Positions 19,063 to 27,160 of a DNA stretch of 52,695 nucleotides are shown here, one piece after another. This DNA comes from Desulfobulbus sp. Lineage in GTDB: Bacteria; Desulfobacterota; Desulfobulbia; Desulfobulbales; Desulfobulbaceae. Each line of letters starts with the position of its first letter. Positions within the stretch are counted from its first letter, which is position 1. The stretch is taken from the NCBI GenBank assembly GCA_009780825.1, contig WQZH01000007.1, positions 1-52,695 on the forward strand, in the 5' to 3' direction. The translations under genes and the position numbers were made by a program. The notes under the pieces are model-generated. The model saw only the letters and a list, made by a program, of their open reading frames with translations, did no database searches and was not told where the DNA came from.

Positions 19063-20115
19063 TCACCTGTCGATCCGGATTTCCGCCGAGCGGGCGCTTT
19101 CGTTGGGCGGGTCGCTGCCATCAATGCTGGAGATCGAATAAAACAGCGGCACATTGGGCGCCTTGGTATCGATGAACATATTGTAAGGCAGCTCGACCTC
19201 GCCAACCCGTATCGCCTTGTCCTCACCCGCTGCCCGACGGTAGACCCGGTAACCCACCAGATCTTCATCTTTGACATGATCCCAGAAAATCTTCACGCCG
19301 ACCTCGGTTCTGAGTCCATCGATCCGGTCGGGAACCGACGGCGCGGTCCGCTTGAGCGGCCGAGCCTCGGCGGTGCCGCTCAAACCGCTTTTGACCGAGC
19401 CCTGCGTAAATGTGCTGATGGCCTGGACCCGGTAAACATACACCTTGCCGTTCTCGACAGCAGTGTCTGTGTACGAAGCGGCCTCCACCGGCTCGCCGAT
19501 CTGCGTCACCGGACCGACACCGACACCGCGATACAACTGATATCGCAATGCCAGGGGTTGGGGGCTGGTGGCGCCGGCGTCAACCGGCTGCCATTGTATA
19601 ACATTCTTGCCATCGCCGCCGACAGCGCTGATCCGGTCAGGGGTTGCGGGCGGCGTTTGCCAGAAAAAGGTGACCTCGTTGGAATCTTGGGACTCGATCC
19701 ATAAGCCGGCTTTACTTCGCACCTTGAAAAAATAGATCTGACCCGGCCGCAGCCCTCTGACCTCACAGGTTGCGGTTCTGTCTTCACCCGAAGCCAGGAT
19801 GCCGCCAGATACAGTCATCCACGAGTCATAGGGGACGGGACAGGTCGGGCAGTATGAATCAGCCGGCACTTCGGCCCGGTAGAGCAGAAAGCTGCCGATT
19901 TCCTCGACGGATTTGCCGGTGAGCGTTTTCTTGGGGTAGGTCCAGGAAAGGGTCGCCCCTTTGTCGTCCAGCTCAGCCCGAAGATCCTGGATGGCTACGG
20001 GTATAACGTGGCGGGGCGGGACAGGCGCATTTTTGAACCCGCAACCGCCAAGGCTCAGCAGTGTGAGGAGAGCGAGGATCAGCAAAGCCGATCGCCGGTT
20101 GCCGCATCTGTTCAT
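19063..20115 (-). CDS. Lipoprotein with fibronectin type III-like repeats
   Basis: 350 residues. A signal peptide with lipobox LSLGGC places the lipidated Cys near residue 25, so it is probably attached to the outer or inner membrane facing the periplasm. Two to three FN3-like beta-sandwich units follow (about 40-150, 160-250 and 260-350), recognisable from repeated patterns such as GQIYFFKVRSKAG, GKVYVYRVQAIS and GYRVYRR. No enzyme motif is seen. Its ATG overlaps the argH stop by four bases and dapF follows 22 bp later, so an envelope protein is coupled to amino-acid genes. Confidence 0.88.
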   Translation of the reverse strand: MNRCGNRRSALLILALLTLLSLGGCGFKNAPVPPRHVIPVAIQDLRAELDDKGATLSWTYPKKTLTGKSVEEIGSFLLYRAEVPADSYCPTCPVPYDSWMTVSGGILASGEDRTATCEVRGLRPGQIYFFKVRSKAGLWIESQDSNEVTFFWQTPPATPDRISAVGGDGKNVIQWQPVDAGATSPQPLALRYQLYRGVGVGPVTQIGEPVEAASYTDTAVENGKVYVYRVQAISTFTQGSVKSGLSGTAEARPLKRTAPSVPDRIDGLRTEVGVKIFWDHVKDEDLVGYRVYRRAAGEDKAIRVGEVELPYNMFIDTKAPNVPLFYSISSIDGSDPPNESARSAEIRIDR

Positions 20116-21518
20116 GATGGTATTCCCAGGAAACGCTCCACTCCGGCCAAGGTCTCCTCCACCCTGACCCGGCTGGTTCCTCCGGCGGACAGCCTGCTGT
20201 CCACCGAGCCTTCCACGGTCAGGACATCAAAAACATCCGCTTCGATCAATGCTGAAAATTGTTGCAATTCAGCCAAGGGAAGATCGGCCAGTTCGCAATC
20301 CCGATCCTGGCAGAGCGCTACGATCCGACCCACCACGCCATGGGCCTGACGAAAAGGCAGGTTACGCCGGACCAGGTAGTCGGCCAAGTCGGTGGCGGTC
20401 ATGAATCCTCCGCCGGTAGCCGCCCGCAGCCGCTCCGTCTTGAACTCGGTGTGGTCAAGGAGCTCGGCGGTGATGGCTAGGCTCGCCTTGACCGTGTCCA
20501 AGGCATCGAAGACCTGTTCCTTGTCTTCCTGTAAATCGCGGTTATAGGTCAGGGGCAGCCCCTTGACGGTCATCAGCAGGGCCATCAGGGCACCGGTGAC
20601 CCGGCCGGTCTTGCCGCGGATCAACTCGGGGATATCGGGATTCTTCTTCTGCGGCATGATCGACGAACCGGTACAGTAGCGGTCCCCGATGCGGGCGAAG
20701 TCAAACTCCTTGGTCGACCAGAGCACCAGCTCCTCGGCAAGCCGGCTGAGATGTACCTGGATCAGGTTGAGGCAGAAGAGCGTTTCCAGGGCGAAGTCAC
20801 GGTCGCCGGTGGTATCCATCGAGTTGGCGGTGATGGCGGCAAACTTCAATTCCGCCGCGACCCAATGACGATCGATGGGCAGACCGGTGCCAGCCATGGC
20901 TGCCGCGCCCAGCGGCATGATGTCGATCCGCCTGCGGCAGTCGGTCAGCCGGTCCCGGTCGCGCTGAAACATCTCCACGTAGGCGAGCAGATGATGCGAA
21001 AGCAGAACCGGCTGCGCCCGTTGGAGATGGGTGTAGCCAGGCATGACCGCTCCCAGGTGTTTCCGGGCCTGCCGCGCAAAGGCTCGCTGGACATTGGCAA
21101 GCAACGCGTCCAGGGCGTCGGCCTCGTCCCGGAGGTACAGGCGGAAATCGAGGTTGACCTGGTCGTTGCGGCTGCGAGCGGTGTGCAGCTTGGCTCCGGC
21201 TGCTCCGATCCGGTCGGTCAGGGCCTTCTCGATGTTCATGTGGATGTCTTCCAACTCGGGCTTAAAGACAAACTCGCCCCGGTCGATCTCGGCCTCGATC
21301 TCGGTCAGGCCGCGCAGGATGGCATCCCGTTCTTCATTCGTAATCAACCCTTGCCGGGCCAGCATCCGGGCATGGGCCATGGAGCCCATGATATCGTACC
21401 GGTAGAGCCGGGCATCGTACTGGATCGAGGCGGAAAAGGCCTCCACCGAAGCGGCGGTGGCTTCGGCAAAGCGGCCACCCCACATCTTGTCCGAGGGTCT
21501 GTTCGTTTCAGCCGCCAT
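20112..21518 (-). CDS. argH: Argininosuccinate lyase
   Basis: Splits argininosuccinate into arginine and fumarate. 468 residues. The fumarase/aspartase signature [12 protein letters not shown] carries the catalytic Ser region near residue 285. Also seen are [15 protein letters not shown] and [12 protein letters not shown] with the active-site His. Overlaps argG by 11 bp and the lipoprotein gene by four. Confidence 0.98.
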   Translation of the reverse strand: MAAETNRPSDKMWGGRFAEATAASVEAFSASIQYDARLYRYDIMGSMAHARMLARQGLITNEERDAILRGLTEIEAEIDRGEFVFKPELEDIHMNIEKALTDRIGAAGAKLHTARSRNDQVNLDFRLYLRDEADALDALLANVQRAFARQARKHLGAVMPGYTHLQRAQPVLLSHHLLAYVEMFQRDRDRLTDCRRRIDIMPLGAAAMAGTGLPIDRHWVAAELKFAAITANSMDTTGDRDFALETLFCLNLIQVHLSRLAEELVLWSTKEFDFARIGDRYCTGSSIMPQKKNPDIPELIRGKTGRVTGALMALLMTVKGLPLTYNRDLQEDKEQVFDALDTVKASLAITAELLDHTEFKTERLRAATGGGFMTATDLADYLVRRNLPFRQAHGVVGRIVALCQDRDCELADLPLAELQQFSALIEADVFDVLTVEGSVDSRLSAGGTSRVRVEETLAGVERFLGIPS

Positions 21519-22716
21519 TGTTCATCCGCTGGTGCGCCTGGATACGCAGGCGCAGGGCATTGAGCCGGATAAAGCCGGTGGCGTCGGCCTGATTGTAGAC
21601 CTCGTCCTCCTCAAAGGTGGCAAACGACTCGGAATAGAGCGAATTGGCCGATTTCCGGCCCACGGGGATGCAGTTGCCCTTATAGAGCTTGAGCCGGACA
21701 GTGCCGTTGACCGTGGTTTGGGCATCATCCATGGTGCGTTGCAGCATGCGCATCTCCGGCGAGAACCAGAAGCCGTTGTAGATAAGCTGCGAATAACGGC
21801 TCACCAGGGAATCGCGGATGCCCAGCACTTCCCGGTCCAGGGTGATGGTCTCCAGATCCCGGTGCGCGGCCCTGAGGATGGTGCCGCCGGGAGTTTCATA
21901 GACCCCGCGCGACTTCATGCCGACAAAGCGGTTTTCAACCATGTCGAGGCGGCCGATGCCGTTGGCTCCGCCCAATCTGTTGAGAGCGGTCATCAGCTCC
22001 ACCGGAGCAAGCCGCTCGCCGTTGATGGTCACGGGCGTACCGCGCTCGAAATCGATCTCGACATAGGTGGCTTTATCCGGCGCCTGCTCCGGCGAAACGG
22101 TCAGCTTGAACATCTCCTCGTCAGGCTCGTTCCAGGGGTTTTCCAGAAGGCCGCCTTCAAAGCTGATGTGCAGCAGGTTTTCGTCGGAACTGTAAGGATT
22201 CTTCTTGGTGACCGGCACCGGGATGCCGTGCTCCTTGGCAAAGGCGACCAGTTTCTGCCGGGAGTTGAGATCCCAGAGCCTCCAGGGAGCGATGATGGTC
22301 AGTTTTGGATTGAGCGCCATATAGCTCAGCTCGAAACGAACCTGATCATTGCCCTTGCCAGTGGCGCCATGGCTGACTGCGTCGGCATTCTCCTGGGCGG
22401 CAATCCGCACCTGTTCCTTGGCGATCAGCGGCCGGGCCAGCGAGGTGCCCAACAAGTAGGACCCTTCATAGATGGCGTTGGCGCGAAAAGCCGGAAAGAT
22501 ATAGTCGCGCACAAATTCTTCGCGCAGATCGGAAATGACCACCTTGTCCGCACCGGTGGCCAACCCCTTGGCCCGGACCGCATCCCAATCTTCCTTCTGG
22601 CCGATGTCGGCGGAATAGGCGATGACCGGACAGCCGTATTCATTGGCCAGCCATTTCAGGATGACCGAGGTATCCAACCCGCCGGAATAGGCGAGGACGA
22701 TTTTTTTCACGCTCAT
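21508..22716 (-). CDS. argG: Argininosuccinate synthase
   Basis: ATP-dependent joining of citrulline and aspartate. 402 residues. P-loop [14 protein letters not shown] at about 8-21, then [16 protein letters not shown] and AYEPETPGG-type [14 protein letters not shown]. Between argF (45 bp upstream) and argH. Confidence 0.98.
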   Translation of the reverse strand: MSVKKIVLAYSGGLDTSVILKWLANEYGCPVIAYSADIGQKEDWDAVRAKGLATGADKVVISDLREEFVRDYIFPAFRANAIYEGSYLLGTSLARPLIAKEQVRIAAQENADAVSHGATGKGNDQVRFELSYMALNPKLTIIAPWRLWDLNSRQKLVAFAKEHGIPVPVTKKNPYSSDENLLHISFEGGLLENPWNEPDEEMFKLTVSPEQAPDKATYVEIDFERGTPVTINGERLAPVELMTALNRLGGANGIGRLDMVENRFVGMKSRGVYETPGGTILRAAHRDLETITLDREVLGIRDSLVSRYSQLIYNGFWFSPEMRMLQRTMDDAQTTVNGTVRLKLYKGNCIPVGRKSANSLYSESFATFEEDEVYNQADATGFIRLNALRLRIQAHQRMNNGG

Positions 22717-22761
22717 AGATTTGCTCTGTCAGGCCGCGCGGGCCTGATGGATGATTTACGG

Positions 22762-23685
22762 TTAGGCGATTTTTCTATTCAGGATGAAATGTTCCAGGAT
22801 GGCCGCGTGGATGTGCATCTTGTTTTCCGCCTGTTCGAAGATCACGCTTTGCGGGCCTTCCAGGACTTCATCGGTGATTTCTTCCCCGCGATGGGCAGGC
22901 AGGCAATGCAGGACAATGGCTTCCCGGTCCGCCTTGGTCAACAAAGACGCATCAAGCTGATATTGCTGGAACAAACCAAGCCGCCGTTCCTGCTCTGCTT
23001 CCTGCCCCATGGAGGCCCAGACATCGACGCTGACCACGTCGCCCCCCTGGATAGCTTCGGCAGGATCGCGCAAAATGGTAATCGGCAGGTCACTGCGTGC
23101 CCGCGCTCTGGTCAGGATGGCCTCGTTGGGATCGAAACCGTCCAGACAAGCCAGAGTCAGCGGGAAGCCGAAAACCGAGGCCGCTTCGATCCAGGAGTTG
23201 GCCATGTTGTTGCCGTCACCGATCCAGACGGCCTTGATGTCCAGCGTGCCCTTCACCTCAAGCACGGTCATCAGGTCACTGAGGACCTGGCAGGGATGGT
23301 GGAGATCGGTCAGGGCGTTGATCACCGGAACCGTGGCATAGTGAGCCAACTCCTCCACCACTTCCTGACCGAAGGTGCGGACCACAATGGCGTCGACATA
23401 GCGGGAAAGCACCCGGGCCGTATCCTTGAGCGGCTCGCCGCGCCCCAGTTGGGACTCTTTGGTGGACATGAAGATCACCTGTCCGCCAAGGCCATACATA
23501 GCGGCCTCGAAGGACACCCGGGTGCGGGTCGATGGTTTTTCAAACAGGAGACAGATGGTGCGGCCGGCAAGGAGCTGCCGGCGGACGCCCAACCCGCGGT
23601 CGGCTTTCAGCGCGCGGGCCCGATCGATCAAAAAACGCAATGTTGCCTGTGAAAAGTCGCCCAAGGCCAGCAAATGGTCATTCAT
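22762..23685 (-). CDS. argF: Ornithine carbamoyltransferase
   Basis: Makes citrulline from ornithine and carbamoyl phosphate. 307 residues from ATG at 23685 (MNDHLLALGDFS), the normal length; the frame is open to 23832 but that extension resembles nothing in the family. Motifs: EKPSTRTRVSFEAAM near 52, HPCQVLSDLM near 133 and the ornithine-site HCLPAHRGEE near 270. First of the arg-dap genes. A small ORF upstream overlaps this ATG by four bases. Confidence 0.97.
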   Translation of the reverse strand: MNDHLLALGDFSQATLRFLIDRARALKADRGLGVRRQLLAGRTICLLFEKPSTRTRVSFEAAMYGLGGQVIFMSTKESQLGRGEPLKDTARVLSRYVDAIVVRTFGQEVVEELAHYATVPVINALTDLHHPCQVLSDLMTVLEVKGTLDIKAVWIGDGNNMANSWIEAASVFGFPLTLACLDGFDPNEAILTRARARSDLPITILRDPAEAIQGGDVVSVDVWASMGQEAEQERRLGLFQQYQLDASLLTKADREAIVLHCLPAHRGEEITDEVLEGPQSVIFEQAENKMHIHAAILEHFILNRKIA

Positions 23686-23915
23686 AACGACGTTATCCAA
23701 AGGGGGATCCGAAAACGGCATGGCACGGATAACACACGCCCACCATCGGGCTTTTTGGAGCACCACGTCACGCCAGAGAAGAAAATAGTTAATACAAGAA
23801 AATAAGGTGCCTGCAAAGGGATTTCGCGGCAAAACCTCTCATTCCGGGCAAGGGCGACAAACATGGGTATCATGGCATCCACCCGCCTCAAATACTCTTT
23901 GGCATTGTCAGTCAT
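23682..23915 (-). CDS. Uncertain small ORF coupled to argF
   Basis: 77 codons from ATG at 23915 (MTDNAKEYLRRVDAM), stop overlapping the argF ATG as ATGA. The first 35 codons read like protein, with Arg-rich helical sequence; the rest is odd in composition and unlike any family I know. It could be a leader peptide, the remnant of an earlier arg gene cut by rearrangement, or not coding at all. Confidence 0.22.
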   Translation of the reverse strand: MTDNAKEYLRRVDAMIPMFVALARNERFCREIPLQAPYFLVLTIFFSGVTWCSKKPDGGRVLSVPCRFRIPLWITSL

Positions 23916-23921
23916 TATCAA

Positions 23922-24210
23922 GTAGTTTTATTTCCCAACGTCCATTTCAGACCCATTGCATCCAACCAAAATTTGGGTATTATTCGAGTATCAGAAGTTG
24001 CTGGAAACCGATGCCCAAACCGTAAGGCCTCAAACAGCAAGGGAGTGTGAGGGGACACGGAACAGAATGGCCCGGCACGGTGTAGCCATGCTTGGGCATG
24101 ACGGATTCTGCACGGCTTTGTGCCGAATGTCGGTATCCGGCGCGTTCGTTTAAAGGGTAGATTAGCCGCAAAAGACCATCTTCCCAACCTGTAAATAGAA
24201 GGAGACAAGG
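23922..24210. other. Gene-free region upstream of mop with RNA-like structure
   Basis: No convincing ORF. It must hold the mop promoter and probably the left boundary of the accessory block. Several short helices lie at 24045-24125, described separately. AGAAGGAGA just before 24211 is the mop ribosome site. Confidence 0.5.
24045..24125 (+). promoter_or_regulatory. Possible structured leader RNA of mop
   Basis: Seen helices: GTGT/ACAC (24045-24048 with 24055-24058), CAGAAT/ATTCTG (24063-24068 with 24105-24110), CATGC-TTGG-GCATG (24087-24100) and CGGCAC/GTGCCG (24073-24078 with 24120-24125). The second and fourth cross each other, so they form either a pseudoknot or two alternative folds. It lies 86 bp before the start of a molybdopterin enzyme gene. 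A Moco-sensing RNA is a guess; I do not recognise a known consensus. Confidence 0.3.
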
Positions 24211-26937
24211 ATGTTCACAAAAATGTTTGTGGTCAATGGTGTCCCTCGACAATTGCTGGTAGACAAGGACGCTATGCTTTCCGATGTGCTGCGCGAGCAG
24301 CTTCAGCTTACCAGTGTGAAGGTTGGCTGCGGGCAGGGGCAGTGCGGCGCGTGTTCGGTGATTCTTGACGGGAAACTGGTACGTTCCTGCATGACCAAGA
24401 TGAGCCGCGTGCCTGACAATGCCGCGATCACCACGCTCGAAGGCATAGGCACATCAGGCAACCTGCATCCCCTGCAACATGCCTGGATTTTCCACGGCGG
24501 TGCGCAATGCGGCTTCTGCACACCGGGCTTCATTGTTTCCGCCAAGGCCCTGCTCGATCAAAATCCCAAACCCAGCCGCGACGATGTGCGCGAATGGTTC
24601 CAGAAAAACAAGAACGCTTGCCGCTGTACAGGTTACAAGCCGCTGGTGGATGCGGTTATGGACGCCGCTGCTGTCTTGCGCGGCGAGAAGGATCTCTCGG
24701 ACATCCAATACAAGGTTCCGGCTGATGGGCGGATCTGGGGTACGGGCTTCACGCGGCCAAGCGCTCATGCCAAGGTGACCGGCGTGGCCGAGTTCGGCGC
24801 GGACGCCGCCCTGCGCATGCCCTGCGGCACTCTGCACCTTGCCCTGGCTCAGGCCAAGGTTTCGCATGCCAATATCAAAGGTATCGACACCTCCGAGGCG
24901 GAGAAGATGCCCGGCGTTTTCAAGGTGCTGACGCACAAGGACGTGAAGGGCAAAAACCGCATCACCGGCCTCATCACCTTTCCCACCAACAAGGGCGACG
25001 GCTGGGATCGTCCCATCCTCAATGACCAAAAGATATTCCAATATGGCGATGCCGTGGCCATAGTCTGTGCTGACTCTGAGTGCCATGCCCGTGCCGCTGC
25101 GGAAAAGGTCAAGCTCGATCTGGAGCTTTTGCCGGAATACATGAACGCCCCGGACGCCATGGCCCCGGATGCGCTGGAAATCCATCCCGGCACGCCTAAC
25201 GTCTATTTTGAGCAGGGGCTGGAAAAAGGCGCCGATACCGCCCCGATCTTCGCCTCAAACGATATGATTGTGGCCGAAGGCGACTACTACACCCAGCGTC
25301 AGCCCCACCTGCCCCTTGAACCCGATGTCGGCTACGGATATTTGAATGAAGACGGCAAACTGGTACTCCATTCAAAATCTATCGGTCTGCACCTGCATGG
25401 CCTTATGATCGCGCCCGGCCTCGGATTGGACTTCGGTAACGACATGGTCATGGTGCAAAATACCGCGGGCGGCACCTTTGGGTACAAGTTCAGTCCAACC
25501 ATGGAAGCGCTTGTCGGCGTGGCGGTTCTGGCCACGGGCCGCCCCTGCCATCTGCGCTACAACTATGAGCAGCAACAGCAGTACACAGGCAAACGCTCGC
25601 CGTTCTGGACAACGGTGCGCATGGCCGCTGACAAGAAAACAGGCAAGGTCATGGCGCTCGAAGCCGACTGGATCGTCGATCACGGCCCGTATTCGGAGTT
25701 CGGCGATCTGCTCACCCTGCGCGGCGCGCAGTTCATTGGCGCGGGTTATGGCATCCCCAACCTGCGCGGGCGGGGACGCACCGTATGTACCAACCATGCC
25801 TGGGGTTCGGCCTTCCGCGGTTACGGCGGTCCAGAAATCGAATTCGCCTCCGAATCGCTGATGGATGAACTGGCGCAAAAACTCGGCATGGATCCCTTTG
25901 AGCTGCGTGCCGCGAACTGTTACCAACCCGGCGACACCAATCCCTCGCAGCAAAAGCCGGAAGTCTACAGTTTTCCGCAAATGTTTGATTTATTGCGCCC
26001 CAAGTACCAAAAGGCCAAGCAGGATGCCGCAGCGAAATCCACCGCCGCCGTCAAGCGCGGCGTGGGTGTCGCTGTGGGCGTGTACGGTTCCGGTCTTGAC
26101 GGCCCGGACAACGCGGAAGCGTGGGCGGAACTGAACCCCGACGGCGGCGTCACGATCTACGCGTGCTGGGAAGATCACGGCCAGGGCGCTGATGCCGGAG
26201 TTCTTGGCACTGCCCATGAAAGTCTGAGGCCGTTGGACATCCCCATGGATAAAATCCGCTTGGTGATGAACGACACCAGCAAGGCTCCCAACTCCGGACC
26301 CGCAGGCGGCTCCCGCTCTCAGGTCGTGGTCGGCAACGCCATCCGTGTCGGCTGTGAAGCGCTCATTGAGGCCATGCGCAAACCCGGCGGAGGTTTCTAT
26401 GACCACCAGGGAATGAAGGATGCCGGCCGCGAACCGCGTCAGAAAGGTGTGTGGACGGCTCCGGCCGTGGCCTGTGACGAAAAAGGCAAAGGCGCTCCCT
26501 TCTGCTGCTACATGTATGGTCTGTTTATGGCCGAAGTGGCAGTTGTTGTGGCGACCGGCAAGACCACGGTGGAAAAGCTCACCATGGTGACCGACATCGG
26601 CAAAGTGAACAACCGCGTGATTGTCGAGGGGCAGATCTATGGCGGCCTGACCCAAGGCGTGGGCCTGGCGCTCAGCGAGGATTATGAGGATATCAAAAAG
26701 CACAGTACCATCGCTGGCGCGGGCATTCCTTTTATCGAGGATATTCCGGATGATATCGAAATTATCTTGGTGGAGACCGCCCGTCCTGACGGACCGCACG
26801 GTGCTTCGGGTGTGGGCGAGATCCCGCTCTGTGGACCGCATCCGGCCATTATCAACGCCATTGCCAACGCGTGCGGAGCGCGCGTGCGTCGGCTGCCCGC
26901 CTATCCTGAAAAGGTTCTGGCGGCTTTGAAAAAATAG
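24211..26937 (+). CDS. mop: Molybdenum-containing aldehyde oxidoreductase (Mop type)
   Basis: Oxidises aldehydes to acids with a molybdopterin cytosine dinucleotide cofactor and two [2Fe-2S] clusters; xanthine oxidase family. 908 residues, almost exactly the size of the Desulfovibrio gigas enzyme. The plant-type cluster Cys are at 40, 45, 48 and 60. The second cluster is in CGFCTPGF (about 100-103) and ACRCTGYKPL (about 137-139). The Mo domain holds GGTFGYKF, AFRGYGGPE and, near 869, the catalytic Glu in GVGEIPLCGP. No FAD domain, as in the Desulfovibrio type. The following six genes run the same way after a 223-bp gap. Confidence 0.97.
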   Translation: MFTKMFVVNGVPRQLLVDKDAMLSDVLREQLQLTSVKVGCGQGQCGACSVILDGKLVRSCMTKMSRVPDNAAITTLEGIGTSGNLHPLQHAWIFHGGAQCGFCTPGFIVSAKALLDQNPKPSRDDVREWFQKNKNACRCTGYKPLVDAVMDAAAVLRGEKDLSDIQYKVPADGRIWGTGFTRPSAHAKVTGVAEFGADAALRMPCGTLHLALAQAKVSHANIKGIDTSEAEKMPGVFKVLTHKDVKGKNRITGLITFPTNKGDGWDRPILNDQKIFQYGDAVAIVCADSECHARAAAEKVKLDLELLPEYMNAPDAMAPDALEIHPGTPNVYFEQGLEKGADTAPIFASNDMIVAEGDYYTQRQPHLPLEPDVGYGYLNEDGKLVLHSKSIGLHLHGLMIAPGLGLDFGNDMVMVQNTAGGTFGYKFSPTMEALVGVAVLATGRPCHLRYNYEQQQQYTGKRSPFWTTVRMAADKKTGKVMALEADWIVDHGPYSEFGDLLTLRGAQFIGAGYGIPNLRGRGRTVCTNHAWGSAFRGYGGPEIEFASESLMDELAQKLGMDPFELRAANCYQPGDTNPSQQKPEVYSFPQMFDLLRPKYQKAKQDAAAKSTAAVKRGVGVAVGVYGSGLDGPDNAEAWAELNPDGGVTIYACWEDHGQGADAGVLGTAHESLRPLDIPMDKIRLVMNDTSKAPNSGPAGGSRSQVVVGNAIRVGCEALIEAMRKPGGGFYDHQGMKDAGREPRQKGVWTAPAVACDEKGKGAPFCCYMYGLFMAEVAVVVATGKTTVEKLTMVTDIGKVNNRVIVEGQIYGGLTQGVGLALSEDYEDIKKHSTIAGAGIPFIEDIPDDIEIILVETARPDGPHGASGVGEIPLCGPHPAIINAIANACGARVRRLPAYPEKVLAALKK

Positions 26938-26944
26938 TGTACGC

Positions 26945-26981
26945 AGGGGAACCGGGAAGGCTGTATCTTCCCGGTTCCCCT
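26945..26981. terminator. Strong hairpin after mop
   Basis: A perfect 15-bp stem, 26945-26959 with 26967-26981, 7-base loop, starting 7 bp after the mop stop. It has no T-run on the plus strand, so it may be a weak terminator or an mRNA-stabilising or processing hairpin that separates mop levels from the genes downstream. Confidence 0.65.
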
Positions 26982-27076
26982 GAACACCACACAGCATCTG
27001 CAAACAGCCCACGACCATATTTTCACTCGAAGATTCTCTTGCAATCAAGTGCACCCTGCCCGGCAACTTGGGCTAC

Positions 27077-27105
27077 AACCTGATGCAATTTTATCGCATC
27101 AGGTT
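27077..27105. promoter_or_regulatory. Second hairpin in the mop-downstream interval
   Basis: AACCTGATGC (27077-27086) pairs with GCATCAGGTT (27096-27105) around a 9-base loop, 55 bp before the next gene. Further short complementary runs, GGCGG and CCGCC, lie closer to the start. Could be an operator or a leader structure. Confidence 0.4.
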
Positions 27106-27160
27106 CGTCTGTTCAGGCGGTAGAAACTGGGGCAGGCTCGCTTGTCCGCCGGGAGGCTGA

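Noticed and set aside
21457..23652. 731-codon plus-strand ORF across argG and argF
   Set aside because: Fully antisense to two certain arginine genes; low-complexity shadow composition.
24060..24100. Sigma54 promoter upstream of mop (GGCACG ... GC)
   Set aside because: The GG to GC spacing is one base short of the required distance.
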